Positions 1-8,279 of a stretch of DNA of 64,000 nucleotides are shown here, piece after piece. The position numbers and the translations under genes are program-made. This DNA comes from Dyadobacter bucti (GTDB lineage: Bacteria > Bacteroidota > Bacteroidia > Cytophagales > Spirosomataceae). The DNA lies in contig NZ_SWFP01000007.1 in assembly GCF_005869225.1 (NCBI RefSeq), forward strand, positions 310,001 to 374,000. Direction: 5' to 3'. Each line of letters starts with the position of its first letter. The stretch's first letter is position 1. The notes beneath the pieces are model-generated. The model searched no databases. It was given only the letters and a program-made list of their open reading frames with translations, and was not told the origin of the DNA.

Positions 1-10
1 TCAATGGGTA

Positions 11-167
11 GCCCCGAGGGGGCATTGTTAGCTCCTTAGTTGAGTTTCGGTTACCAATATGTTGCCCCGCTGGGGCAGGGTTCTATTGTTTCTTGTAATG
101 CCCCATCGGGGCTACCTATTATTAACGAAAGACGTCCTATACCATAGGGATCTGCCTCAGCGGGGGC
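11..167. repeat. Four short GC-rich palindromes in the spacer after the MoxR gene
   Basis: Four imperfect copies of a 13-14 base palindrome lie at 11-23, 64-76, 100-112 and 154-167. Each has a GCCCC arm (GCCTC in the last copy), a 2-4 base centre and a GGGGC arm, and copies 1, 3 and 4 sit beside a GTAGCC/GGCTACC flank. The rest of the 1-221 spacer shows no coding potential. The arrangement resembles dispersed REP-like intergenic repeats or a cluster of transcript-end hairpins; which one cannot be decided from one locus. Confidence 0.6.
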
Positions 168-221
168 TACCCATGACCTCGGAAGAGTCTTTTCCTGACT
201 AGGTTCTCGCGGAAACCGCGC

Positions 222-1244
222 TCACAATTTCAGCATTTTTAACAAACTCGCGATCACATCGTCCGTAGTGATACCTTCTGCTTCTGCGCGGAAATTCATA
301 GCAATCCTGTGCCGCAGCACGGGATATGCCAATGTACTGATATCATCGGGCACCACCGAAAACCTTTCATTCAGAACAGCCCTCGCCTTGGCACATAGCA
401 CCAGCGCCTGCCCCGCCCGTGGGCCGGCTCCCCAGTCACACCATTCTTTTACGAAATCGGATGGACTGCCCTCCGGCCTGCTGGCGCGCACAAGCTTGTT
501 GATCCATATCATCAGCTCGTCATCGATATGTACCTGCCTCGTCACTTTCTGAAGATCAGCGATTTCCAGGTCGGTGAGTATGGGGTGAATTTCGGGGCGT
601 GCCGAGCCGGTGGTGCCTTTTAATACGTCCAGCTCCTCCTGCTCGTCGGGGTAATTGAGCCTGATATACAGCAAGAAACGATCGAGCTGGGCTTCGGGCA
701 AAGGGTACGTTCCGGCCTGCTCGATCGGGTTTTGTGTGGCAATGATCAGGAAGGGATTGGGCAGCTCATAATTGGCCCCTCCATAAGTCACACTTTTTTC
801 CTGCATCGCTTCAAGCAGGGCTGCCTGGGTTTTGGGAGGTGTACGGTTAATCTCGTCTGCAAGCACCACATTGGCAAAAACCGGCCCGCGGTTAAACTTG
901 AAAAATTTCCTCCCGGTCTCATGGTCTTCTTCCAGGATTTCTGTGCCCACTATATCCCCCGGCATCAGATCCGGGGTAAATTGTATCCTTTTGAAGCTCA
1001 TATGCAAGGCCTCCGACATTGTTTTCACCATCAGTGTTTTGGCCAGACCCGGCACACCTTCCAGCAGGCAATGCCCTCCCGCCAGCAGCGAAATCAATAT
1101 TTCATCTATGGCCTCACGCTGCCCCACAATGACTTTCGAGATTTCTCTTTTAAGAAGCGGCAACCTCGATACAAGCGTTTTATAATGACTTAATTCCTGC
1201 TTTTCCAATCTTGAATATTTATTAAAATGATATGCCCAACTCAC
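222..1244 (-). CDS. MoxR-family AAA+ ATPase
   Basis: A MoxR ATPase of about 340 residues, a chaperone-like AAA+ protein that usually works with DUF58/VWA partners in envelope or protein-complex maturation. Walker A is visible as GVPGLAKT, Walker B as VLADEINR, followed by sensor motif IIATQNP and the arginine-finger region LPEAQLDRF. The reading frame stays open to an ATG at 1340, but that part runs through the upstream DUF4159 gene and does not look like MoxR. A GTG at 1244 overlapping the DUF4159 TGA stop is preferred; a TTG at 1208 (LEKQELSHYKT) is also possible. It is the last visible gene of the TldD/PmbA-DUF4159 operon. The usual DUF58 partner would lie left of the window. The family is certain, the exact start is not. 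Confidence 0.9.
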   Translation of the reverse strand: MSWAYHFNKYSRLEKQELSHYKTLVSRLPLLKREISKVIVGQREAIDEILISLLAGGHCLLEGVPGLAKTLMVKTMSEALHMSFKRIQFTPDLMPGDIVGTEILEEDHETGRKFFKFNRGPVFANVVLADEINRTPPKTQAALLEAMQEKSVTYGGANYELPNPFLIIATQNPIEQAGTYPLPEAQLDRFLLYIRLNYPDEQEELDVLKGTTGSARPEIHPILTDLEIADLQKVTRQVHIDDELMIWINKLVRASRPEGSPSDFVKEWCDWGAGPRAGQALVLCAKARAVLNERFSVVPDDISTLAYPVLRHRIAMNFRAEAEGITTDDVIASLLKMLKL

Positions 1245-1867
1245 ATACCCATAGAAGTCAATGCATATACCACGATGTTGACGCCAAAGCGGGTGTTGTC
1301 TACTGCCAGGAAACGTTTGTTCCGAAAATCGTAATCCCACTCGCAGCCGTAATCCTTATTACTATACAAAACCCCGATCCGTCCACGAATTGTCACCGCT
1401 TTGAGATAATCATGAACAAGGTCGTCGCCCCATCCATTAAGCTCAAAAGAAGTAGTCGGCGGGCCGTCGTCAAATTTGAAAAAACATTGATACAACTCGT
1501 GGTTGTTCGGTATTTTCTGCAAAGCTTTCGGTCCGAAAGTCCTGTCCATTTCCTGCTCGAATGATTTGGCAAAAAGCCCGTCGATGTCGTGGTTGCAATC
1601 GTCTACGAATACGAAGCCGCCATTTTGCACATACCTCTTGAAATGGTCCCGCTCCTGACTTGAAAATTCTACCAGTTTGTGCCCGCTCATGTAACAGAAC
1701 GGGCTTTTGAAAATCTCATTACTGCTTAGCTGCACTACTTTTTCTTTTTCATCAACGGGTATGGTCGTATACTCCACCAGCGAATTGAGCAGGTTGGACG
1801 GCATGCGCTGGTCGGTGTCCCAGTTGCCGGAAGCATACTGAATACGGGTGAAAAAAAATGATTTCAT
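1241..1867 (-). CDS. DUF4159 domain protein
   Basis: This 208-residue protein matches DUF4159, a domain with a class I glutamine-amidotransferase-like fold whose biochemical role is not established. The N-terminus begins FTRIQYASGNWDTD, typical of the family. Later come the sequence YVQNGGFVFVDDC and a C-terminal DNTRFGVNIVVYAL stretch. No signal peptide is evident, so it is probably cytoplasmic. The start lies 8 bases after the stop of the upstream PmbA gene and the stop overlaps the MoxR start, so it is almost certainly co-transcribed with both. DUF4159 next to MoxR is a recurrent Bacteroidota arrangement. Confidence 0.85.
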   Translation of the reverse strand: MKSFFFTRIQYASGNWDTDQRMPSNLLNSLVEYTTIPVDEKEKVVQLSSNEIFKSPFCYMSGHKLVEFSSQERDHFKRYVQNGGFVFVDDCNHDIDGLFAKSFEQEMDRTFGPKALQKIPNNHELYQCFFKFDDGPPTTSFELNGWGDDLVHDYLKAVTIRGRIGVLYSNKDYGCEWDYDFRNKRFLAVDNTRFGVNIVVYALTSMGM

Positions 1868-1875
1868 ATAAAAAA

Positions 1876-3213
1876 TTATACGGCGTCGGAAAGAGAAGAG
1901 AACGTAAATTCCCTGATCTTCATCGGCGGGATGAGGTAATTCCTGTCCGATTCCGTGCTCACCACACGTTCGGGTTTCCCGAGCGTTTCAAGGTTATTGA
2001 GCATGATCACCGGACTTTCATTAAAGCGGAAATTTTTGACAGGATGTTTGATTTTTCCGTTTTCGATATAAAATGTACCGTCGCGGGTAAGGCCGGTCAG
2101 TAACAATGTTTGCGGATCGACCCGGCGTATATACCAGAGTTTGGTGACAAGAATGCCCTGCTTGGTCGATCTGATCATCTCTTCCATTGTCGCGTCACCT
2201 CCCTGCATGATCATATTCGTTGGGAAAGGCACCGGTTTGACCCCTTTTTTTTCTGCCCAGTATCTTGAATAGACCATATTTTTTACCACACCTTTTTCTA
2301 TCCAGCTCCGTTTTTCCTGCGGTTGCCCGTCACCCGACCAGGGAGATGCAGGCAATTCATCGTCCATAGGATCGGAGTAGATCGTCACGCGCTCGTCCAT
2401 GATCTTTTCTCCCAGTTTGGTTTTACCACCCGGCTTACTCAAAAACGATCTTCCTTCATCCGCACTTCTGGCGTCCATACTGGAGAAGATATTTTCAAGC
2501 AGCACCACGGCAGCGGTAGGCTCCAGAATAACTGTGTACTTGCCCGGCTCCAATGCTTTCGCACCTACCGATCCCAGTGATTTAGCGATGGCAATTTTGG
2601 TAGCGCCGGCGGTATCCAGTTTCTTGATATCGCTGTACCCGCGTGCCACATAACCGGAGCCCATACCGTCGGGCGTTCTTACCGTCAATGAAAAATTCAC
2701 GTTCGTGCTCGGATAGTAAGCAAAAAGGCCTTTGGAATTCATGGTAGCGGAAAAACCCGTTTGATTTTCCAAAAAACCGGAGGCGACCAAATTCTGACTG
2801 CGCGACAATTCAAGGCTTTTCAGCACGGCGTCTGCCCGGGAAGCGGGATCGGCTGCGGCAGTTGATTCAAAAAAACCTTTTGATCCGAGATACTGCTGAG
2901 GGCCCAGTACGCCCATGAACTCGGGATTTTCAGGTGCCAGCCGGGCCAGCTCTTCCGAACGTCTCACCACTTTTTCAAAAGACTCTTCCCCAAATTCGTC
3001 AATAGCCGCAACACCAACTTTTTTGCCAAATGATGAACGTACGGTCAGGTTCTGATTCACCAGCGAGCCGCTTGTGGACACTTCATTCCGCGCATAACGC
3101 AGGTTACCGCGCTGCTCGCCCATCAGACTTACCTCGCATTCGTCTGCTTTCGAATAGCTCAGTACTTTTTGCAACAATGCTTTCGCCTCTGATTCAGATA
3201 ATATAGATGACAT
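1876..3213 (-). CDS. TldD/PmbA family protein, PmbA (TldE)-like, second copy
   Basis: A 445-residue PmbA/TldE-like subunit. In characterised systems TldD and TldE form a heterodimeric metalloprotease that trims peptides; TldE lacks the zinc site. In agreement, no HExxxH motif is seen here. The C-terminus shows family signatures: LLLTGLTRDGTFYIENG, then FRFNESPVIMLNN, ending in the KIREFTFSSLSDAV tail. There is no signal peptide. It starts 11 bases downstream of a Tat-signal TldD gene (3225-4862) and is clearly homologous along its length to the other PmbA at 4951-6267, so the operon holds two complete pairs. Confidence 0.9.
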   Translation of the reverse strand: MSSILSESEAKALLQKVLSYSKADECEVSLMGEQRGNLRYARNEVSTSGSLVNQNLTVRSSFGKKVGVAAIDEFGEESFEKVVRRSEELARLAPENPEFMGVLGPQQYLGSKGFFESTAAADPASRADAVLKSLELSRSQNLVASGFLENQTGFSATMNSKGLFAYYPSTNVNFSLTVRTPDGMGSGYVARGYSDIKKLDTAGATKIAIAKSLGSVGAKALEPGKYTVILEPTAAVVLLENIFSSMDARSADEGRSFLSKPGGKTKLGEKIMDERVTIYSDPMDDELPASPWSGDGQPQEKRSWIEKGVVKNMVYSRYWAEKKGVKPVPFPTNMIMQGGDATMEEMIRSTKQGILVTKLWYIRRVDPQTLLLTGLTRDGTFYIENGKIKHPVKNFRFNESPVIMLNNLETLGKPERVVSTESDRNYLIPPMKIREFTFSSLSDAV

Positions 3214-3224
3214 AATGATGGACG

Positions 3225-4862
3225 TTATATTTTCCTGGCTGTATTAATGACGTTAACCCCATTGAAACGCGTGGTAGAACTTCCGTGCGAAACCGCGCTG
3301 ACCTGCATTGGCTGCCCCTTTCCATCCCGGAATGAGCCTCCGAGGCGATAGTCACGTTCGTCACAGATCTGCACGCATGAATTCCAGAATTCCTGCGTAT
3401 TGGACTGATAGGCTACGTCTTTCAACATACCCGCGATTTTTCCGTCTTTTATTTCGTAAAATAACTGGCCGCCAAACTGGAAATTGTAACGTTGCTGATC
3501 GATAGAAAACGAGCCGTCACCAATGATATAAATCCCTTTTTTCACGTCTTTGATCATCTCATCCACCGAAAGCGGCGTTTTGCCGGGAGCCAGCGAGACA
3601 TTCGGCATACGCTGAAACTGTACGGAAGCCCAGCTGTCGGCATAGCAGCATCCGTGTGATTCTTTTTCGCCGATAATATGCGCCTGGTCGCGGATAGCCT
3701 GGTAGTTAACCAGCATACCATCTTTTACAAGATCCCACTTTTTCGTATTTACACCTTCATCGTCCCATCCTACGGCTCCGAGCGATCCTACCTGTAATTT
3801 ATCTGCGATGAGGTTCACTTCCTTGCTGCCGTACTGGAAATTCTTCGACTTCCATTTGTCGAGTGTAGCAAACGAAGTTCCTGCAAAATTGGCTTCATAT
3901 CCCAAAACCCGATCCAATTCAAGCGGGTGCCCTACTGATTCGTGGATGGTCAGCCAGAGATGTGAAGGATCCAGGATCAAATCGTATTTCCCGGCTTCCA
4001 CCGATTTGGCGGTGAGTTTTTCCTTTGCCTGCCGGGCCGCCGCGGTGGCATCTTCCAGCATGTCGTATCCTTTGTTGTAGCGGGTTGTAATTCCTGTGAG
4101 TTTGTCCGAAGGATTCACCTGCAGATAATCATAGCCCATTCCCAGCGGGGCACTCAGTGCATTTCGGGTTTCAAATTTCCCACTTGCCGGGTCAATAGCG
4201 GTGACATTGAAATTCGGCCATATCCTGTGCACGTCCTGATCAATGTAAGAGCCGTCCGTGGAAGCAAAGTATTTCTGTTCGTTGACCATAAAAAGAACTG
4301 AATTCACATAATTGGCGCCGTTTTTCAATGCGGCGTCATTTACAGAAAGCAACAGGTCCACTTTTTCCTTGATCGGCACTTCAAACGCATTTTTAACAAT
4401 AGGCGCTTTCCAGCTTACTTCACCAAAACCCTTCTGAGGCGCCAGCTGAACCGGTTCCTTCATTAGCTTGGCGTTCGCTTTTGCAATCGCTACGGCATCC
4501 TCAGCAGCTTTTGCCAACTGCGATTCGTTTTTTGCATCCACCACGGCCGAAAAACCCCAGCAGCCATCCGCGATCACCCGGATACCTACCCCATATGATT
4601 CGGTATTGACGATATTCTGAACTTTATCCTCTCTGGTGATCACAAATTGATTGAGGTAGCGACCGATCCGCACATCCGCATAGGACGCACCTTTGGACTT
4701 GGCCGCGTTCAATGCTGCGTCAGCAAGTTTTTTCTTGATTGCAACGTCAATTCCAGGTTCCATGAGGGCTTCCGGGGAAACAGGCCGGGCATTCGCAAAG
4801 CCGGGCAACAGGAACGCTCCGCTTCCAAGCCCAGCTATTTGGATAAAATCTCTTCTTTTCAA
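3225..4862 (-). CDS. tldD: TldD-like metalloprotease subunit with Tat signal, second copy
   Basis: A 545-residue TldD homologue carrying the catalytic zinc motif HESVGHP at about residue 300 (H-E-x3-H). The N-terminus MKRRDFIQIAGLGSG is a twin-arginine signal, followed by a hydrophobic stretch and a probable cleavage after FANA. This differs from E. coli TldD, which is cytoplasmic, and suggests export of the folded protein. Other family landmarks are GWDDEGV, ESHGCCYADSW, IYIIGDGSFSIDQQRYNFQFGG (positions about 443-464), and a C-terminal TTRFNGVNVINTARKI. It is followed 11 bases later by its PmbA partner. The symbol denotes homology; whether it processes peptides here is inference. Confidence 0.9.
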   Translation of the reverse strand: MKRRDFIQIAGLGSGAFLLPGFANARPVSPEALMEPGIDVAIKKKLADAALNAAKSKGASYADVRIGRYLNQFVITREDKVQNIVNTESYGVGIRVIADGCWGFSAVVDAKNESQLAKAAEDAVAIAKANAKLMKEPVQLAPQKGFGEVSWKAPIVKNAFEVPIKEKVDLLLSVNDAALKNGANYVNSVLFMVNEQKYFASTDGSYIDQDVHRIWPNFNVTAIDPASGKFETRNALSAPLGMGYDYLQVNPSDKLTGITTRYNKGYDMLEDATAAARQAKEKLTAKSVEAGKYDLILDPSHLWLTIHESVGHPLELDRVLGYEANFAGTSFATLDKWKSKNFQYGSKEVNLIADKLQVGSLGAVGWDDEGVNTKKWDLVKDGMLVNYQAIRDQAHIIGEKESHGCCYADSWASVQFQRMPNVSLAPGKTPLSVDEMIKDVKKGIYIIGDGSFSIDQQRYNFQFGGQLFYEIKDGKIAGMLKDVAYQSNTQEFWNSCVQICDERDYRLGGSFRDGKGQPMQVSAVSHGSSTTRFNGVNVINTARKI

Positions 4863-4893
4863 TTTGTAACGTTTTGAAATGATGTGATGGATT

Positions 4894-4960
4894 TACGGCT
4901 GCCGCCAGGCCAGCCGATACGCGTGTCGGGTGCGGCCCTTGCGACCGCCCCTACACCGCG
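4894..4960. repeat. GC-rich intergenic element between paralogous tldD and pmbA genes
   Basis: The only sizeable gap in the TldD/PmbA operon (88 bases) is filled by unusually GC-rich sequence, in contrast to the A/T-rich spacers around it. It includes a partial dyad around 4931-4951 (TGCGGCCC, TTGC, GACCGCCCC). The element abuts the stop codon of the upstream pmbA, whose TAG lies at its edge. It looks like an inserted dispersed repeat of REP or MITE type, but no second copy is seen in the window. Confidence 0.4.
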
Positions 4961-6267
4961 TCTGATAAGCTTGTGAATGTAAAATCGCGGATTTTCAGGG
5001 GCGGAATCAGGTTCCCACCCGCGCGTACGGGCTTGCCCATCGCTTCCAGGTTATTGAGCATGATCACCGGGCTTTCGTTAAATCTGAAATTCTTGACAGG
5101 ATACTTGATCTGCCCGTTTTCAATGTAAAACGTACCATCCCGGGTAAGGCCGGTGTACAACAATGTCTGCGGGTCAACAGCACGTATGTACCATAGCCGG
5201 GTAACAAGTATGCCTCTTTCCGTGCTTTTGATCATCTCGGCCAAAGACTGGCTACCACCCTGAAAGATGAAGGCAGATGGTGAAGGAATAGCTTTCACGC
5301 CTTTTTTCTCAGCCCAGAAACGAGAATAATACATATTTTTAACCACCCCGTTTTCTACCCAAACCACTTTTTCCTGTGGTCTGCCGTCGCCTGCGAAAGG
5401 TGAACCGGGAATTTCAGGGTTCTGAGGGTCAGAATAGATTGTTACCCGCTCATCAAAAAGCTTTTCGCCCAGTCTGGTACCTCCGCCTTTTTTACCCAAA
5501 AAACTCCTGCCTTCATCTCCATTACGCGCGTCCATGCTGCGCATCATATTCTGTAAAAGGTCTACCCCGGCTGTCGGTTCAAGGATTACGGTGTATTTTC
5601 CGGGTTCAATAGCTTTTGCACTGGACGATGCAAGGGCTTTTTGCATGGCCACTTCCGTTGCCGATAACGTGCTGAGCTTCGATACGTCGTTGTAATCACG
5701 GGCCGCATATCCGGAGCCAGTTCCGTCCGCTGTTCGGACGGTTACTGAAAAACCGACCGATGTTGATTGATTATAGCCAAAAAGTCCTTTGCTGTTTCCG
5801 ATAGCCGAAAAGCCGGCTGTATCTTCCATATATCCTGCCGCCGTGAGATTTTTCTTTGCGCACGGGTCGATGCTGTCAAATGCGGCTTTGGCCCGATAAT
5901 CGGGTTTAATGTTAGCTGTACTTTCTGCAAAAGAATTGGTTTCAAGATATTGCTGTGGCCCGAGCACCGGCAAATATTCCGGATTGTCCGGGGCCAGTCC
6001 GGCGATTTCCTCGGCCCGCCGCACGCTTTTTTCCAGTGAGCTGTCATCAAATTCGTTGATCGTGGAAGTACCGGATTTTTTGCCGAATACAGAGGTTACC
6101 GAAAGAGACAGATCCTCGGTTTCCCCGCTCGTCGATACCGAATTTCTTGCATAACGAATGTTTCCCGTGCGGTTGCCGGAGAGGATCACACTCATTTCGT
6201 CGGCTTTTGAAAAAGCCAATACCTTATCAATGATTCTTTTTGCTTCTTCTTTTGATAAAATTGCCAT
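4951..6267 (-). CDS. TldD/PmbA family protein, PmbA (TldE)-like, first copy
   Basis: A 438-residue PmbA/TldE-like protein, paralogous to the one at 1876-3213. Shared blocks include IRYARNSVSTSGE near the N-terminus, EPGKYTVILEPTAGV in the middle, YTGLTRDGTFYIENGQIKYP and NESPVIMLNNLEAMGKP near the end, and the same SLSDAV C-terminus. It has no zinc-binding HExxxH and no signal peptide, as expected for the non-catalytic partner. It starts 41 bases after the Tat-signal TldD at 6309-7952 and probably pairs with it. Confidence 0.9.
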   Translation of the reverse strand: MAILSKEEAKRIIDKVLAFSKADEMSVILSGNRTGNIRYARNSVSTSGETEDLSLSVTSVFGKKSGTSTINEFDDSSLEKSVRRAEEIAGLAPDNPEYLPVLGPQQYLETNSFAESTANIKPDYRAKAAFDSIDPCAKKNLTAAGYMEDTAGFSAIGNSKGLFGYNQSTSVGFSVTVRTADGTGSGYAARDYNDVSKLSTLSATEVAMQKALASSSAKAIEPGKYTVILEPTAGVDLLQNMMRSMDARNGDEGRSFLGKKGGGTRLGEKLFDERVTIYSDPQNPEIPGSPFAGDGRPQEKVVWVENGVVKNMYYSRFWAEKKGVKAIPSPSAFIFQGGSQSLAEMIKSTERGILVTRLWYIRAVDPQTLLYTGLTRDGTFYIENGQIKYPVKNFRFNESPVIMLNNLEAMGKPVRAGGNLIPPLKIRDFTFTSLSDAV

Positions 6268-6308
6268 CTGAAAAAATTGGATGTCGCTGGAATATTGAAA
6301 AGTCCGGG

Positions 6309-7952
6309 TCAGATCTTCCTTCCGGTATTGATTACATTCACGCCGTCAAAACGGGAGGTTGAGCTTCCGTGCGAAACTGCGCTGAGCTGCGCCGGCTGGC
6401 CTTTCCCGTCAAAGAAAGACCCGAATGTGCGGTAGTCGTCCTTGTCGCACAGCTGCGAACACGAGTTCCAGAATTCCTGGGTATTGGACTGATAAGCCAC
6501 ATCATCCAACATACCAGCAATCTCACCATTTTTGATTTCGTAAAACACCTGGCCGCCAAACTGGAAATTATAGCGCTGCTGATCAATCGAATACGATCCT
6601 CTTCCTATGATGTAGATTCCTTTTTCCACCCCCTTGATCATATCCATCACACTGCGTTTTTCGCTGCCCGGCCGCAACGATATATTGGGCATACGTTGAA
6701 ACTGCACCGAATTCCAGTTATCGGCGTAGCAGCATCCATGCGATTCCTTTTCACCAATGATCCTGGCCTGGTCACGGGTAGCCTGATAATTCACCAGAAT
6801 CCCGTCTCTGATAATATCCCATTCTTTCCCGGGCACGCCTTCATCATCGTAGCCGACAGCGCCCAGCGTATTAAGCTGCACTTTATCCGCGACAATATTG
6901 ACCAATTTACTTCCGTATGCAAACTTTTTGGATTCCCATTTATCCAGCGTAGCAAAGCTCGTTCCGGCATAATTAGCTTCATAACCTAGTACCCGGTCGA
7001 GCTCTGTTGGGTGGCCTACCGATTCATGAATGGTGAGACCGAGATGGTTTGGATCTAGTACAAGATCATACTTGCCGGGCAAAACCGATTTCGCAGTCAT
7101 TTTTTCCTTTGCCTGCTTTGCCGCCATGATCGCATCTTCCACCATGTCGTATGAATTGCGGTAACCAACCAGGCCATTCGGGCCGGGTATTTTTTCGGAA
7201 GCCAGCCCGTCGAGGTATTCGAAACCCATGCCCATAGGTGAGCTGATCGCGTCACGTGTTTTGAATTTTCCTGCCGCTTTATCTATTACCGTGACGGTAA
7301 AAGTGGGCCATATCCGATGAATATCTTGATCGATATAGGAACCCTCCGAAGAAGCAAAGTATTTTTGTTCGTTTACAAAAAACAGATTGGACGTGACAAA
7401 ACCTGCACCGTTTTTCAATGCTTCGCCGTTCACATTCATCAGCAGGTCTGTTTTTTCCTGCACAGGTATTTCAAAGGCATTTTTCTTCAAAGGTGTTTTC
7501 CAGGTTTTCTCCCCTACCCCTTTTTGTTCAGCCAGGACAACCGGTTCTTTCTGAAATTTGGAATTAGCTTTCGCGATCTCAACGGCTGTGGCAGCGCATT
7601 TCGAAATTCCTTCCGGTGTTACATCACTGGTTGCGGAGAAGCCCCAGGTCCCGTTTGCAATAACACGTATACCAATACCATAAGATTCGGCATTCACAAT
7701 ATTCTGAACTTGTTTCTCGCGGGTAAACAGGTACTGCTGCAAATACCTGCCGATACGGACGTCTGTGTACGAAGCCCCTTTACTGCGGGCTGCGTTCAGG
7801 GCAATATCGGCCAGTATCTTTTTGGCTGCCACATCCATCCAGGGATCGAGCAGCCGGGCAGCCTCGACATTATTACCAAATACAGGAGCGTCCGGCAACA
7901 TTAACGTGCTGATCCCCAACCCCGACATCTGTATGAAATCTCTTCTTTTCAT
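6309..7952 (-). CDS. tldD: TldD-like metalloprotease subunit with Tat signal, first copy
   Basis: A 547-residue TldD-type zinc protease subunit, first gene of the operon. The start chosen at 7952 (MKRRDFIQMSGLGIS) gives a proper twin-arginine signal and is preceded by a good AGGAG ribosome site about 9 bases upstream; the frame is open to 8066 but that extension has no family character. The zinc motif HESVGHP is present at about residue 300, as are ESHGCCYADNW, IYIIGRGSYSIDQQ and a FDGVNVINTGRKI C-terminus. It is a close paralogue of the protein at 3225-4862. Both copies keep the catalytic motif, so neither looks degenerate. Confidence 0.9.
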   Translation of the reverse strand: MKRRDFIQMSGLGISTLMLPDAPVFGNNVEAARLLDPWMDVAAKKILADIALNAARSKGASYTDVRIGRYLQQYLFTREKQVQNIVNAESYGIGIRVIANGTWGFSATSDVTPEGISKCAATAVEIAKANSKFQKEPVVLAEQKGVGEKTWKTPLKKNAFEIPVQEKTDLLMNVNGEALKNGAGFVTSNLFFVNEQKYFASSEGSYIDQDIHRIWPTFTVTVIDKAAGKFKTRDAISSPMGMGFEYLDGLASEKIPGPNGLVGYRNSYDMVEDAIMAAKQAKEKMTAKSVLPGKYDLVLDPNHLGLTIHESVGHPTELDRVLGYEANYAGTSFATLDKWESKKFAYGSKLVNIVADKVQLNTLGAVGYDDEGVPGKEWDIIRDGILVNYQATRDQARIIGEKESHGCCYADNWNSVQFQRMPNISLRPGSEKRSVMDMIKGVEKGIYIIGRGSYSIDQQRYNFQFGGQVFYEIKNGEIAGMLDDVAYQSNTQEFWNSCSQLCDKDDYRTFGSFFDGKGQPAQLSAVSHGSSTSRFDGVNVINTGRKI

Positions 7953-8279
7953 TTGAATAGTCTCCTTTTTGTAAAGGATTATAGTAATTAACTCTGAAAA
8001 ATAATGTCCGAAAAAGAGGCACATCGTAAAGCATGCAGATCGGATATCCTGAAATTTGGATAGCACAATATAAATAATATTTTCCCAACAAATATTAGTA
8101 GAGCAATTTCAGGATATCCGGAAATAACCCCGGTCAGTTACCCTCTATAGACAGAAATGCAGGAAAATCCGCTCTCTGCAAGTTACTTTTTTGTTAATAC
8201 TGATAAAAACACTACTGCAAAGCCCGAAAATCACATATATTGGAATGCATTTTAGAACCAGACTGTTCCCTAACCCTTC

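Noticed and set aside
1245..1340. N-terminal extension of MoxR to the ATG at 1340
   Set aside because: It would overlap 99 bases of the DUF4159 gene and the added residues do not resemble MoxR.
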